A stretch of DNA of 30,982 bases, taken from assembly GCA_019155205.2 (NCBI GenBank), contig JAHNZQ020000227.1, positions 1,093,953-1,124,934 of the forward strand, given 5' to 3'. Shown piece after piece: positions 1 to 8,295 of the stretch (positions are counted from its first letter, which is position 1; the number at the start of each line of letters is the position of its first letter). Source of the DNA: Gracilaria vermiculophylla. Lineage: Eukaryota > Rhodophyta > Florideophyceae > Gracilariales > Gracilariaceae. The translations under genes and the position numbers were made by a program. The notes beneath the pieces are model-generated. The model saw nothing but the letters and a program-made list of their open reading frames with translations. It made no database searches and was not told the origin of the DNA.

Positions 1-1531
1 GTTTTCGGTGTGCAGGAGCGGGCTGATGTGTGATGGAGGCGTTTGCAAGATTCGGGAGGGAGGCGATTGCAGCGGGAAGAAATCGCTATGCGTTTCCAAC
101 ACGGCTTGCATTGGGACGGATGGAAAGCGCAAGTGTGAGATGATTGGAGGCTTGGGGGACTCGTGTGGGAATGATGGGTTGTCGGTGTGTGGTGCAGATC
201 TGAAGTGCGTGAATGGAGTGTGCCAAAGGCGGAAGATTGCAGTGGGAGGCAACTGCTCAAAGGCGGGATCGATGTGCGTTGACGGGAGTGTGTGTGTTGG
301 CGCAGGGGGAAAGAAGATGTGCGTGAAACTGGTGCGGATGGGAGGCCGATGTGGACGGGAGCCGTTCACCATGTGCGAGCGTGGTCTTGTATGCAGCTCC
401 GGAATATGCAGCAAGAGGAACATTGGGGTTGGTGGAGACTGCTCTGGCAAGGGTTCGATTTGCAGTTCTGGGACAGTATGCGCAGGAAGTTCAAAGAAGA
501 AGAGGTGCGTGAAGCCGATAGAGATGGGAGGACGATGCGGACAGGACCCGTTTTGGGTTTGCAGACGCGGCCTGAAGTGCGTGGGCGGCGTTTGCGGCCA
601 AGTGAACATCCCACTCGGAGGAGTGTGCGTTCGAAAGGGGTCTACATGCGCGAAGGGAACAGTGTGTGCCGGAACGACTCATGAGAAGAGATGCGTAAAG
701 CCCAGACCAGCTGGATACCGTTGCGGGAGAAATGCATTCTGGGTGTGCAGAAAGGGACTGATATGTGAGAGTGGAGTGTGCAAGGTTCCGAAAGGAGGGT
801 TGTGTAGATCTCGAGAACGATTGTGTGAGAAGGGGACTGTTTGTGCAGGGTCTGGGGAGAGCAAAAGATGCACAATGGCAAAGAGATGTGGACGCCGTTA
901 TGGTGTGTGGTACGGCTGTTCGCGCGATCAAACGTGTGAGATGGGTATGTGCAAGATACCTAGTGGCGGGCGATGCTACGAGGAAGGGTCGATTTGTGTT
1001 GATGGAAGCGTTTGCATCGGAAGGGGATCGACGAAGACATGCGTGATGCTGAAGAAGCGTGGTCAAAAGTGCGGAAGTGCAGGGGTGGGAGAGTGCCAAG
1101 GCGGTCTAACGTGCGAAGAAGGGTTGTGCAAGGTGAACCGTGGAGGTGAGTGCAGAATGAAAGGGTCTGTATGCGTGAAGGGGACGGCGTGCGGCGGTGA
1201 GCACTTGAGGAGACGATGCGTGGTAGCTGTGGGGGTTGGCAAGCGATGTGGAGCTCACTCGCTGCGTGTCTGTCAGAAAGGATTGAAGTGCGTGTATGGA
1301 GTGTGTCGTGCGAGGATTGTAGGACTCGGGGAGGACTGCAGTAGAGCGGATCGTGGGTGTGGTCGCGGACTGATTTGCGCATGGAAGCACGGACGGAAAG
1401 TTTGTGTGAAACGAGTCAAACGTTCGGCGTCAGGCGACGACGGAAAGGATGATGATGATTCTGATGATTCAGATGATTCAGATGATTCAGATGATGACGA
1501 TAGCGATGACGACGATGGTAAGAGGGATTGA
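1..1531 (+). CDS. Cysteine-rich repeat protein with acidic Asp/Ser tail, 5' end outside the window
   Basis: The frame is open to the left edge, so the start is missing; about 509 residues are visible. They form roughly eight tandem modules of about 60 residues. A typical module has eight cysteines at relative positions 4, 11, 17, 26, 36, 44, 50 and 55, begins with GG-x-C and contains a GxVCxG motif near the second and third cysteines. The spacing is identical to that of the protein encoded at 4451-5641, so the two are paralogues. One module (about 790-960) has a shortened linker and the last is only half a module. The C-terminus is an Asp/Ser run of about 30 residues ending in GKRD, encoded by a 9-bp repeat. 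The dense, evenly spaced cysteines suggest disulphide-bonded extracellular modules; the paralogue has a signal peptide. The fold resembles small Cys-rich modules (EB or dickkopf-N like) only loosely, and no function is assigned. The base composition is clearly less GC-rich than that of the paralogue. Confidence 0.85.
   Translation, partial: FSVCRSGLMCDGGVCKIREGGDCSGKKSLCVSNTACIGTDGKRKCEMIGGLGDSCGNDGLSVCGADLKCVNGVCQRRKIAVGGNCSKAGSMCVDGSVCVGAGGKKMCVKLVRMGGRCGREPFTMCERGLVCSSGICSKRNIGVGGDCSGKGSICSSGTVCAGSSKKKRCVKPIEMGGRCGQDPFWVCRRGLKCVGGVCGQVNIPLGGVCVRKGSTCAKGTVCAGTTHEKRCVKPRPAGYRCGRNAFWVCRKGLICESGVCKVPKGGLCRSRERLCEKGTVCAGSGESKRCTMAKRCGRRYGVWYGCSRDQTCEMGMCKIPSGGRCYEEGSICVDGSVCIGRGSTKTCVMLKKRGQKCGSAGVGECQGGLTCEEGLCKVNRGGECRMKGSVCVKGTACGGEHLRRRCVVAVGVGKRCGAHSLRVCQKGLKCVYGVCRARIVGLGEDCSRADRGCGRGLICAWKHGRKVCVKRVKRSASGDDGKDDDDSDDSDDSDDSDDDDSDDDDGKRD
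1450..1525 (+). repeat. 9-bp coding repeat for the Asp/Ser tail
   Basis: The unit gatgattca is repeated about four times and then decays into gatgac/gatagc variants. It encodes the DDS-type acidic tail of the cysteine-rich protein. Such a repeat is expected to vary in length by slippage. Confidence 0.8.
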
Positions 1532-2541
1532 AAGCTGGCTCTACTGGCGCGGACTTGTGTTGGAGTCAACTGAGTGGCATGTGTCCCTCTGTACATCTGA
1601 TACGACTGAATTAGTAGTTGCTTTGGTACAAGAGGTGCGCTGATGAGAACGAATGAAGTTTACTATTGTAAGTGTCATGCGGGGGCGATGAGCGTGTTAC
1701 CAATCCTCTGGCAGTGTAAAAGCGTTGTTGTTTGTGCACTGGTGTACTTGTATGTTTGCGGTGCTCAAGATATGGTGCGAAGGAAAGACATGGAACGGAG
1801 GGTGGTTGGCTCGGCGCGGGGCTAATTGGTGCGGGACGGGCGCCTGGGGTGGAAGCAGGCTGTGCGGCGCACAGGGGGTGAACAGGGAGAATGTGGGATT
1901 TCATCATTCGTGGGAAAGGGCTGTTTCGTTGGTGCTCTGCGGTGCTACGCGATGGTGGAGAGTGGCCGGTGCGCCCAGCGCGGCGGGAACGGCTTGGGCG
2001 GAGGCGGGCGGAGTGGTGGACCAGCGCGGGCGCGGTGGGCACGGCGCGGAGGTGACGGCGCGCGGATCGGCTGTGGCTGTTTATTTTTGGCGCCTGGTGG
2101 CGGACGGGTGCGATGGCACTCGATAGCGGCGAGGGCCGTGGCACGCGTGGGCTGCGGCGCTGCGTGGAGGTTGGACGGGAGAGGGCGCGGCGCGTGGGAG
2201 ATGGCGCGACGGCGCAGAAGACGAGTGTGGCGGCGTGGCGGCGCGAGCGCTCACCGCGACGGCGCGCAACGCAGCGGCGGCCGCTGCGCGCGGCGGCGGA
2301 GAGCACATGCGCTGCGACGGCGGCGCTGGCAGCTGCGCGCCGAGCCGCCAACTGGGCGGTTTGGCCGCACGCACCGCTCATTGGAGGCGGCGCATGATTA
2401 CACGTGCAACCATAACGCGTGGCGGCGCCGAGCGTGCGCCGGCGCTAAAGGCGCGCGCCGCGGCGCAACCCAAAAGGCGCACCGCTCCCGCGTGCGCTCC
2501 CCGCCGCGCTGCCGCCACCCATCCCCCAGCCCGCCGCCGCC
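1532..2541. other. Intergenic region between the cysteine-rich gene and the Pro/Ala-rich gene
   Basis: No convincing gene. Positions 1532-1800 have moderate composition and probably hold the 3' UTR of the upstream gene. From about 1800 the sequence becomes extremely GC-rich, with many ORFs open on both strands through lack of A/T stop codons. The final 150 bases are probably the promoter and 5' UTR of the gene starting at 2542. No TATA-like motif stands out. Confidence 0.5.
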
Positions 2542-3750
2542 ATGGAGCCCGACCCGTTTGTCAGCTCCGCCCTCCCCATTTTCGGCACCCACCAGCCGCT
2601 TCTCAACACCGACCAGTCGCTGCCCAACGCCGACCAGCCGCTGGACGACGGCCTCACCCCCGCCGAGGCGCTCAGCGACCTGTTCGCCCACCTTGGCGAC
2701 GAGGGGGGCGAGCTCGTCGCCCTCCCGCTGCCCTCGTTTCCCGCCTCCGCCGATGACTTAATCGACCAGATGAACTTTCCCACTCTCCCCCCCAACACCG
2801 TGCATCCGCACAGCTGCCCGCCGATGTTGCAGCGCCCCACCCCCAGCGACCTCGCCCCCGCGCTGCAACTGCCCATGAACATCCAGCAGGCGCCGCAGAT
2901 CCGCGTCCCCCGCAACCTTGCCGCTCCCGCCCCACCCGCCGCCAACCCCCAGCCGTCCGTCTGGGCTGCCGCCGACCGCCAGCCGTTCGTCTTGGCTGCC
3001 GCCGACCGCCAGACGTCCATCTTGGCTGTCGCCGACCCCCAGCCGTCCGTCATGGCTGCCGCCGACCCTCAGCCGTCCGTCTTGGCTGCCACCGACCCCC
3101 AGCCGTCCGTGTTGGTTGCCGCCCACCCGCCCGCGCCCCAGCCGTCGTCCCGCCGCTGCCGCCCCATCGCGCCGCGCACCCCCGCGCGCACCCCCGCGCG
3201 CGCGCGCTCGCGCGCGCGCGCCCCCACCCCCCCGACGCCCTCGTCACACGTGTGCACCCCCATGGCGTCGCTCGCGCTGGCCGACGCCGTGCCGCAGCCC
3301 TCGCCCGTGGCGCTGCCGCCCTCCGCCTTCACCCCGCCCACCACCACGTCGCGCATCACCAAGAAGCACAAGAGCCGCCGCCACAAGCAGCCGGGCACGC
3401 CCGTCACGCCCGTGCCCGTCGGCACGCCGCCCATCCTCAACCGCGTGCTGGCCGAGCCCGCCATGCGCACGTTCGGAACGGCGCAGGACGACGTTAGCGC
3501 CACCTTCCGGCGCGTCGTCTACTTTGTGAACCGCAGCGCGCACCAGAGCAAGATTCAGCTGCGCAACAAGCTCAAGGACGACCCCAACGTGACGTCGTCG
3601 CAGCGCGAGGCCAAGGTGTCGCGCCTGTATCACAACGAGGTGTTGGTCGGCTACCGCACCGCCCTGTTCGAGGTCATTGGCGCGTGGCACCGCGCGTCTG
3701 CCGCGCTGCGCCAGATGCAGCCCCCGGCCGCCCAGTCGCGCACCGCTTGA
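2542..3750 (+). CDS. Unrecognised Pro/Ala-rich protein with a basic linker and a helical C-terminal region (402 aa)
   Basis: Not recognised. The start ATG at 2542 lies in a strong eukaryotic context (gccgccATGG). Residues 1-130 are acidic to neutral and Pro-rich. Residues about 134-193 are six copies of a ten-residue repeat of the form A-D-x-Q-P-S-V-L-A-A, encoded by a 30-bp minisatellite. Residues about 200-230 are an Arg/Pro/Ala segment encoded by a CG-alternating tract. Around 270-300 lies a Lys/Arg cluster (KKHKSRRHK) that could be a nuclear localisation signal. Residues about 308-392 look like a folded, mostly helical domain with ordinary composition, including RRVVYFVN and HNEVLVGYRTALFEVIGAWH. 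The low-complexity N-terminus, basic motif and compact C-terminal domain would suit a nuclear or DNA-associated protein, but that is inference. The gene runs convergently with the cysteine-rich gene at 4451-5641. Confidence 0.75.
   Translation: MEPDPFVSSALPIFGTHQPLLNTDQSLPNADQPLDDGLTPAEALSDLFAHLGDEGGELVALPLPSFPASADDLIDQMNFPTLPPNTVHPHSCPPMLQRPTPSDLAPALQLPMNIQQAPQIRVPRNLAAPAPPAANPQPSVWAAADRQPFVLAAADRQTSILAVADPQPSVMAAADPQPSVLAATDPQPSVLVAAHPPAPQPSSRRCRPIAPRTPARTPARARSRARAPTPPTPSSHVCTPMASLALADAVPQPSPVALPPSAFTPPTTTSRITKKHKSRRHKQPGTPVTPVPVGTPPILNRVLAEPAMRTFGTAQDDVSATFRRVVYFVNRSAHQSKIQLRNKLKDDPNVTSSQREAKVSRLYHNEVLVGYRTALFEVIGAWHRASAALRQMQPPAAQSRTA
2941..3130 (+). repeat. 30-bp coding minisatellite, about six copies
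   Basis: A 30-bp unit containing gccgac, ccgtccgt and ttggctgcc recurs about six times with point differences. It encodes the decapeptide repeat of the Pro/Ala-rich protein and keeps the frame, since 30 is divisible by three. Confidence 0.85.
3195..3221. repeat. CG dinucleotide tract inside coding sequence
   Basis: Near-perfect alternation of C and G, with a single T interruption at 3208. It encodes an Ala/Arg segment. Alternating purine-pyrimidine tracts of this kind can adopt Z-DNA. Confidence 0.8.
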
Positions 3751-4450
3751 TGTGGCGCCGCCCGCAACTGCCGCGTCGCTACCTGCGTCGCCGTTCGTCG
3801 CTGTGGTCGCGTCGTGCTGTCGTGCGTTTGTGCTTGGTCGTGTTGACGCCGTCGCGCAGCAGTGCTAGCTCGCGCCCCTTGGGGCGCGCCGGCTGCCCGC
3901 CGCCCCGCGCGGCGCCGGCCGGAGCGCCGCTGTGACGCAGCGCCGGATGCAGTTGAGTCGGGCTGCTGGAAGCTTCTTTAACTTTGTTAACGACATTCAC
4001 TTGGCAGCAACAGTAAAGCAGAACAAGCACGCTGCTGCGCTGTTCACACTCTCCTGACCTTGCGCCCAGCGGCGGCGCGCCGGCGCGCGCGACGCGTTCA
4101 CCCAAAAGCGCGCACAGCGGCACACAAGCCAGCGCGCACGCGCAAAGTCGCGGCGGCGGCGTGCGTGCGGCTGCGCCGCGCGCCCGTCGCGGAGGCGCGC
4201 CGCTCGCAAACGGGCGAGCTCACGGCGCGGCCGGCGCCGTGAGGCGGAGCGCGCAACGCGACAGCGCCAAAACGCGCACGCACATGCGGCCACACGCGCA
4301 GAGGCGCGGCGCCGCGAGCGCTCGACGACGACACGCTTGTTGCTTGCTACTACTCTTTACTCGGCCCGCGCGCAGACGCGGTCAGTGCGGCGCGCGGGTT
4401 TGGCGACCCGGTCGTACGCATGTTGCGCCGCACGGCGCACGGCCGCGCGA
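3751..4450. other. Convergent intergenic region
   Basis: Lies between two genes pointing at each other. Positions 3960-4040 are a short, more AT-rich island (ctttaactttgttaac and an agtaaag motif), plausibly a 3' UTR or polyadenylation region of the upstream gene. Positions 4050-4330 are again GC-rich with no supported ORF. The segment near 4340-4370 (ctactactctttactc) would lie just downstream of the minus-strand cysteine-rich gene. Confidence 0.4.
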
Positions 4451-5641
4451 TTAATGCTTGCAGATGCGATCGACGCACGCCAGGCCCGGCTGGCACGACC
4501 AGAACGGGTCCAGTCCGCACTTCTCGCCCGCGCCCATGCCCTCCACGCACTTCTTCGTGCCGTCGCCGCCCAGGCAGAACAGCCCGTCCTCGCACACGGA
4601 GCCCTCAGGGAGGCAGTCGCCGCCGCGCGGCACCTTAGGCTTGACGCACTTGCCGTCGTCGGAGCAGTCCAGCCCGGCCTCGCACACCCAGAACGGATCG
4701 GCGCCGCAGCGGCCGCCCGGCCCCATGGGCTTGACGCACTTCTTCTTCATGCTGGTGCCGGCGCACACGGTGCCGTCCTCGCACACGGAGCCCTCAGGGA
4801 GGCAGTCGCCGCCACGCGGCACCTTGGGCTTGGTGCATTTGCCGTCGTCGCAGTCCAGCCCAGCCTCGCACACCCAGAACGGATCGGCGCCGCAGCGGCC
4901 GCCCGGCCCCATGGGCTTGACGCACTTCTTCTTCATGCTGCTGCCGGCGCACACGGTGCCCTCTTCGCACACGGAGCCCTTGGGCAGACAGTCGCCGCCG
5001 CGCGGCACCTTGGGTTTGACGCACTTGCCGTCGTCGCAGTCCAGCCCAGCCTCGCACACCCAGAACGGATCGGCGCCGCAGCGGCCTCCCGGCCCCATGG
5101 GCTTGACGCACTTCTTCTTCATGCTGCTGCCGGCGCACACGGTGCCGTCCTCGCACACGGAGCCCTTGGGCAGGCAGTCGCCGCCGCGCGGCACCTTGGG
5201 CTTGACGCACTTGCCGTCGTCGCAGTCCAGCCCGGCGTCGCACACCCAGAACGGATCGGCGCCGCAGCGGCCGCCCGGCCCCATGGGCTTGACGCACTTC
5301 TTCCTGATGCCGATGCCGGCGCACACGGTGCCGTCCTCGCACACGGAGCCCTTGAGCAGGCAGCTGGCGCCGACGGGCAGGCGGCGGCTCACGCACACGT
5401 GGCGGCGGCAGCGCAGCGGCGCGGCGCACACCCAGTACGGGTCGACGCCGCAGCGCTGGCCGGCGCCCATGGGCACCACGCAGCGCTTGCGCCACAGCGG
5501 GCCGGCGCACACGGTGCCGCGGCGGCACGGCGCGCAGCCGAGCGTGAGCGGCTTGAACAAGAGGCGCGCGGCGGGCGCGGCGGGCGCGGCGGCGCACGCC
5601 GCCGCCAGCGCGAGCAGCACGCACACTCGGAGGGCGATCAT
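4451..5641 (-). CDS. Secreted cysteine-rich protein of six tandem eight-cysteine modules (396 aa)
   Basis: The start at 5641 is the first Met that gives a textbook signal peptide (MIALRVCVLLALAAACAAA); the frame upstream is low-complexity and probably untranslated. The mature part consists of six modules of 62 residues, the first incomplete at its N-terminus. Cysteines sit at 4, 11, 17, 26, 36, 44, 50 and 55. Hallmarks are GTVCAG, KKKCVKPMG and GADPFWVC. The four central modules are almost identical in both protein and DNA, giving a 186-bp tandem repeat, while the first and last modules have diverged. The protein is probably secreted or on the cell surface with disulphide-bonded modules. It is a paralogue of the gene ending at 1531 but lacks its acidic tail. 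A function in adhesion, cell wall or defence cannot be chosen from sequence. The gene is divergent from the phosphodiesterase at 6616. Confidence 0.9.
   Translation of the reverse strand: MIALRVCVLLALAAACAAAPAAPAARLLFKPLTLGCAPCRRGTVCAGPLWRKRCVVPMGAGQRCGVDPYWVCAAPLRCRRHVCVSRRLPVGASCLLKGSVCEDGTVCAGIGIRKKCVKPMGPGGRCGADPFWVCDAGLDCDDGKCVKPKVPRGGDCLPKGSVCEDGTVCAGSSMKKKCVKPMGPGGRCGADPFWVCEAGLDCDDGKCVKPKVPRGGDCLPKGSVCEEGTVCAGSSMKKKCVKPMGPGGRCGADPFWVCEAGLDCDDGKCTKPKVPRGGDCLPEGSVCEDGTVCAGTSMKKKCVKPMGPGGRCGADPFWVCEAGLDCSDDGKCVKPKVPRGGDCLPEGSVCEDGLFCLGGDGTKKCVEGMGAGEKCGLDPFWSCQPGLACVDRICKH
4570..5390 (-). repeat. 186-bp tandem coding repeat
   Basis: Near-identical copies of a 186-bp unit (one copy carries three extra bases encoding a Ser) make up the central modules of the cysteine-rich gene. 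High similarity between adjacent copies, against divergent end modules, suggests recent duplication or homogenisation. Confidence 0.85.
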
Positions 5642-5794
5642 GGCGTTGGTGGCGATGGTGGCGATCGAGGTGATAGTGGCGATGCGGTCGGGCAGTGAGG
5701 GCAGTCCGGCGGTCGGGCGGTCGGGTGGTCGATGGCGGATGGGGCGGCGGTGGAGAGGCGGCGAGGCGGCGGCGGGCACGCGCTTAAATGCGCG

Positions 5795-5864
5795 CGGCGG
5801 CGTCGGCGTCGGCGTCGGCGGCGGCGGTGTCGGCGTCGGCGTCGGCGGCGTCGGCGTCGGCGTG
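5795..5864. repeat. Hexanucleotide ggcgtc repeat
   Basis: Repeated ggcgtc/ggcggc units lie immediately upstream of the TATA-like site of the minus-strand cysteine-rich gene. This could be a variable promoter repeat. Confidence 0.8.
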
Positions 5865-5990
5865 GTCGCGCGTGAGCGCTGGACGGCGGCAGCGCGACGG
5901 CGCGGGAGCGGAGGGTGCGCCACCACGGGGCGTGCGGTGTAAATGCGCGGAAGGGCGAGCGCGCGGCTGAATTGACGCGCGGCGCCGCGA

Positions 5991-6095
5991 GCGCGCGCGC
6001 GCGCGCGCGAGTTGAATTGAGGCGCGCGCTCCGTGGCGCGTAGACGCGAGCAGCGAGGCGCGGCGGCTGTCAGGCCGCGCGCGCGCGCGCGCGCG
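5991..6095. repeat. Two CG-dinucleotide tracts
   Basis: An uninterrupted gc alternation at 5991-6009 and a 20-base cg alternation at 6076-6095, separated by mixed sequence. Both are candidates for Z-DNA formation in a divergent promoter. Confidence 0.85.
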
Positions 6096-6560
6096 GTGGA
6101 AGCGCGCGCCGCCGCGCCGCGCCGCCGCCGCGCCGATCTCGCGCGCCCAGATCGGCGAGGCGGCGCGGGCAGACGCCCGTCAGCGTGACGGTGGCGGCGC
6201 CATGCGGCCGCCGGCCGCCGCGCCCGCCGCCGGCAGCCCCCGCCGGGAGCCCCCGCCGCGCAGCCGACGGGAGCCCCCGCCGGGAGCCACCGCAGCGCCG
6301 CCGCCGGGAGCCACCGCCGCGCCGGTCGCACGGAGGCGCCGGCCGCACGCCGCTCCCGAGACAGACTTGTGTGCGCGCTGCCGCCGCTGTGCGCGCCGCC
6401 GCCGCTGTGCGCGCGCGCCAGCTGGCGCCGCAATTACATTGTCGGTAGCGCAATTGGCGCGCTCTGCTGGCGTCTCGCGCCCGCCGCCTCCGCACGTGCT
6501 CATCCCCCGTCCCCGACGTCGTGGGTTCCCCCCCCCCCCCAGAAGCGCGCTCCCGTCCCG

Positions 6561-6615
6561 CAGCGCTCCCGCCCTCCAGCCAGCGCTCCCGCCCCCCAGC
6601 CAGCGCTCCCGCGAC
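6561..6615 (+). repeat. 20-bp tandem repeat directly before the phosphodiesterase ATG
   Basis: Two full copies (6561-6580, 6581-6600) and a partial third (6601-6615) of a unit starting cagcgctcccgcc. The third copy runs into the ATG at 6616. It would lie in the 5' UTR. Confidence 0.85.
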
Positions 6616-8013
6616 ATGGCCGACTCCGGCCTCACCAGGGTCGCCGTCATCAACGTCGTCGCCCTGTCGCCGCACCTCATCGGCGAGCACACGCCGTTCC
6701 TCGCCTCGTACCTGGCCGACCACGTCGTGCTGCCTATCTCCGCCACGCTGCCCGCCGTCACCACCACGGCGCAGGCCACGTACCTCACTGGCAGCCTGCC
6801 GCGCGACCATGGCATCGTCGCCAATGGATGGTACTCGCGCGACGAGTGCGAGACCAAGTTCTGGAAGCAGTCCAACAAACTCGTGCAACAGCCCAAGGTG
6901 TGGGAGGAGGCGCGCCGCCGCGACCGTTCCAACACCTTCACCGTCGCCAACACCCTCTGGTGGTACAACATGTACTCCTCCGCCGACTACGCCATCACCA
7001 TCCGCCCGTCATACCCGGCCGACGGCGCCAAGTACCCGGACATCTGGACGCACCCGCCCGAGTTGCGCGACCAGATCAAGCGCCAGCTTGGCAACTTCCC
7101 GCTGTTCAACTTCTGGGGGCCGCTGTCCAACATCGTGTCCACTGCGTACATAGCCGACTGCGCGCAGTACGTGGAGCGCAACTTTAGCCCCACGCTGCAC
7201 CTCGTGTACCTGCCGCACCTGGACTACTGCCAGCAGAAGGTGGGCCCCGACGCGCACCTCATCGCCGACCAGCTGGCCGAGCTGGACGCCGTGGTCAAGC
7301 GCCTGGTCACCTTCTTGGAGGCGCGCGGCGTGCAGTGCGTGCTGCTCAGCGAGTACGCCATCGTGCCCGTGTCGCGCCCGGTGCACATCAACCGCGCGCT
7401 GCGCGCCGCCGGGCTGCTTGAGACGCGCGTGGAGCACGGGCGCGAGCTGCTGGACTGCGGCGCGTCGCGCGCCTTCGCCGTGGCCGACCACCAGGTGGCG
7501 CACGTATACGTCAACGACGCCGCCGCCGCGCCCGCCGTGCTGGCGCTGCTGCGCGCGCTGGACGGCGTGGACGCCGTGCTGGACGACGCGGGCAAGCGGC
7601 GCGCCGCGCTGGACCACGAGCGCGCGGGCGACTTTGTGGCCGTCGCCGAGAAGGACGCGTGGTTCACGTACTACTACTGGCTGGACGACGCGGTGGCGCC
7701 CGACTTTGCGCGCTGCGTCGACATCCACCGCAAGCCCGGCTTCGACCCGGTGGAGCTGTTCGTCGACCCCGCGCTGCGCTTCCCCACGCTGCGCGCGTCG
7801 GTGCGCCTCGCGCAGAAGGCGCTGGGCTTCCGCTACCTCATGGACGTCATCCCGCTGGACGCGTCGCTGGTCAAGGGCTCGCACGGGCGCGACCAGTACG
7901 ACGGCGACCGCAGCGCGGTGTTCATCTCCAAGAGAAAGGACCTGCTCAAGGGCAAGCAGCGCGTGCAAGCCACCGAGGTGTTCGAGCTCATCCTCAAACA
8001 CCTCGGGCTGTAG
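6616..8013 (+). CDS. Alkaline-phosphatase-superfamily phosphodiesterase/nucleotide pyrophosphatase, EboF-like (465 aa)
   Basis: Belongs to the type I phosphodiesterase/nucleotide pyrophosphatase fold (PF01663-like). The likely nucleophile is Thr49 in PAVTTTAQATYLTG, the position of the catalytic Thr in the NPP family. Other family stretches are LPRDHGIVANGW, WWYNMYSSADYAIT, LVYLPHLDY, FAVADHQVAHVYV and DAWFTYYYWLDD. Canonical metal ligands are changed: the N-terminal Asp is Asn13 (INVVALSP), and the usual D-H pair is Glu-Tyr (SEYAIVPV, 245-252). The same alterations, as I recall, occur in bacterial relatives, so they may define the subfamily rather than damage. The sequence resembles bacterial proteins annotated as alkaline phosphatase family and the EboF component of ebo clusters, which are known in some algae; no other ebo gene is present here. 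The start at 6616 is preferred because upstream sequence is low-complexity. There is no signal peptide or membrane segment, so it is probably cytosolic. Confidence 0.9.
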   Translation: MADSGLTRVAVINVVALSPHLIGEHTPFLASYLADHVVLPISATLPAVTTTAQATYLTGSLPRDHGIVANGWYSRDECETKFWKQSNKLVQQPKVWEEARRRDRSNTFTVANTLWWYNMYSSADYAITIRPSYPADGAKYPDIWTHPPELRDQIKRQLGNFPLFNFWGPLSNIVSTAYIADCAQYVERNFSPTLHLVYLPHLDYCQQKVGPDAHLIADQLAELDAVVKRLVTFLEARGVQCVLLSEYAIVPVSRPVHINRALRAAGLLETRVEHGRELLDCGASRAFAVADHQVAHVYVNDAAAAPAVLALLRALDGVDAVLDDAGKRRAALDHERAGDFVAVAEKDAWFTYYYWLDDAVAPDFARCVDIHRKPGFDPVELFVDPALRFPTLRASVRLAQKALGFRYLMDVIPLDASLVKGSHGRDQYDGDRSAVFISKRKDLLKGKQRVQATEVFELILKHLGL

Positions 8014-8150
8014 ATGCGCACGCGCGCGCGCGTTTGCGCTGCCGCTGCTGTGCGCCGTGGCCGCGGCGGGCGCTTGCGCCCCGTTTTTCCTTGACTAAAC
8101 CAACCAACTGTGCGACTGCTGCTTGCCGCTGTGCTGCCGCGAGCGCCCTT

Positions 8151-8185
8151 CGGCGGCGGCGGCGGCGGCGACGGCGGCGGCGGCG
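8151..8185. repeat. cgg trinucleotide repeat
   Basis: About eleven cgg units with one acgg interruption, about 140 bases after the stop codon of the phosphodiesterase. Confidence 0.8.
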
Positions 8186-8295
8186 TGGCTGCGCGGCGCG
8201 GCTGCGGTGGGCGCCACTGGCGCTCGCGGCGGAGCGGCGCGGCGCAGTGTGCGCGATCACGGTGTGCACGATTTGTGATTTCAAATGCACTTGTG

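Larger units (their letters stand above)
5642..6615. promoter_or_regulatory. Divergent intergenic region with GC-repeat tracts
   Basis: Shared upstream region of the minus-strand cysteine-rich gene and the plus-strand phosphodiesterase. It contains a TATA-like atttaag on the minus strand at 5783-5789, about 145 bases before the cysteine-rich ATG. It also has a ggcgtc hexanucleotide tract (5795-5864), two CG-dinucleotide tracts (5991-6009, 6076-6095), a run of 13 C (6528-6540) and a 20-bp tandem repeat reaching the phosphodiesterase ATG. Long ORFs here are products of base composition. Confidence 0.6.

Noticed and set aside
1611..2761. Long ORFs on both strands (256 and 311 codons) before the Pro/Ala-rich gene
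   Set aside because: Composition is extreme Arg/Ala/Gly without domains, as expected when GC-rich DNA lacks stop codons.
4337..5942. Long plus-strand ORFs (453 and 494 codons) opposite the minus-strand cysteine-rich gene
   Set aside because: They are antisense images of the 186-bp repeats in very GC-rich DNA. The minus frame has the signal peptide and regular cysteine spacing.
5642..6433. N-terminal extension of the cysteine-rich protein to a 660-codon ORF
   Set aside because: The added 264 residues are Arg/Ala/Pro low-complexity from promoter repeats and would bury an excellent signal peptide.
6202..6615. N-terminal extension of the phosphodiesterase to 603 residues
   Set aside because: It is Pro/Arg-rich, includes a poly-C run and 20-bp repeats, and the family normally begins at the MADSG position.
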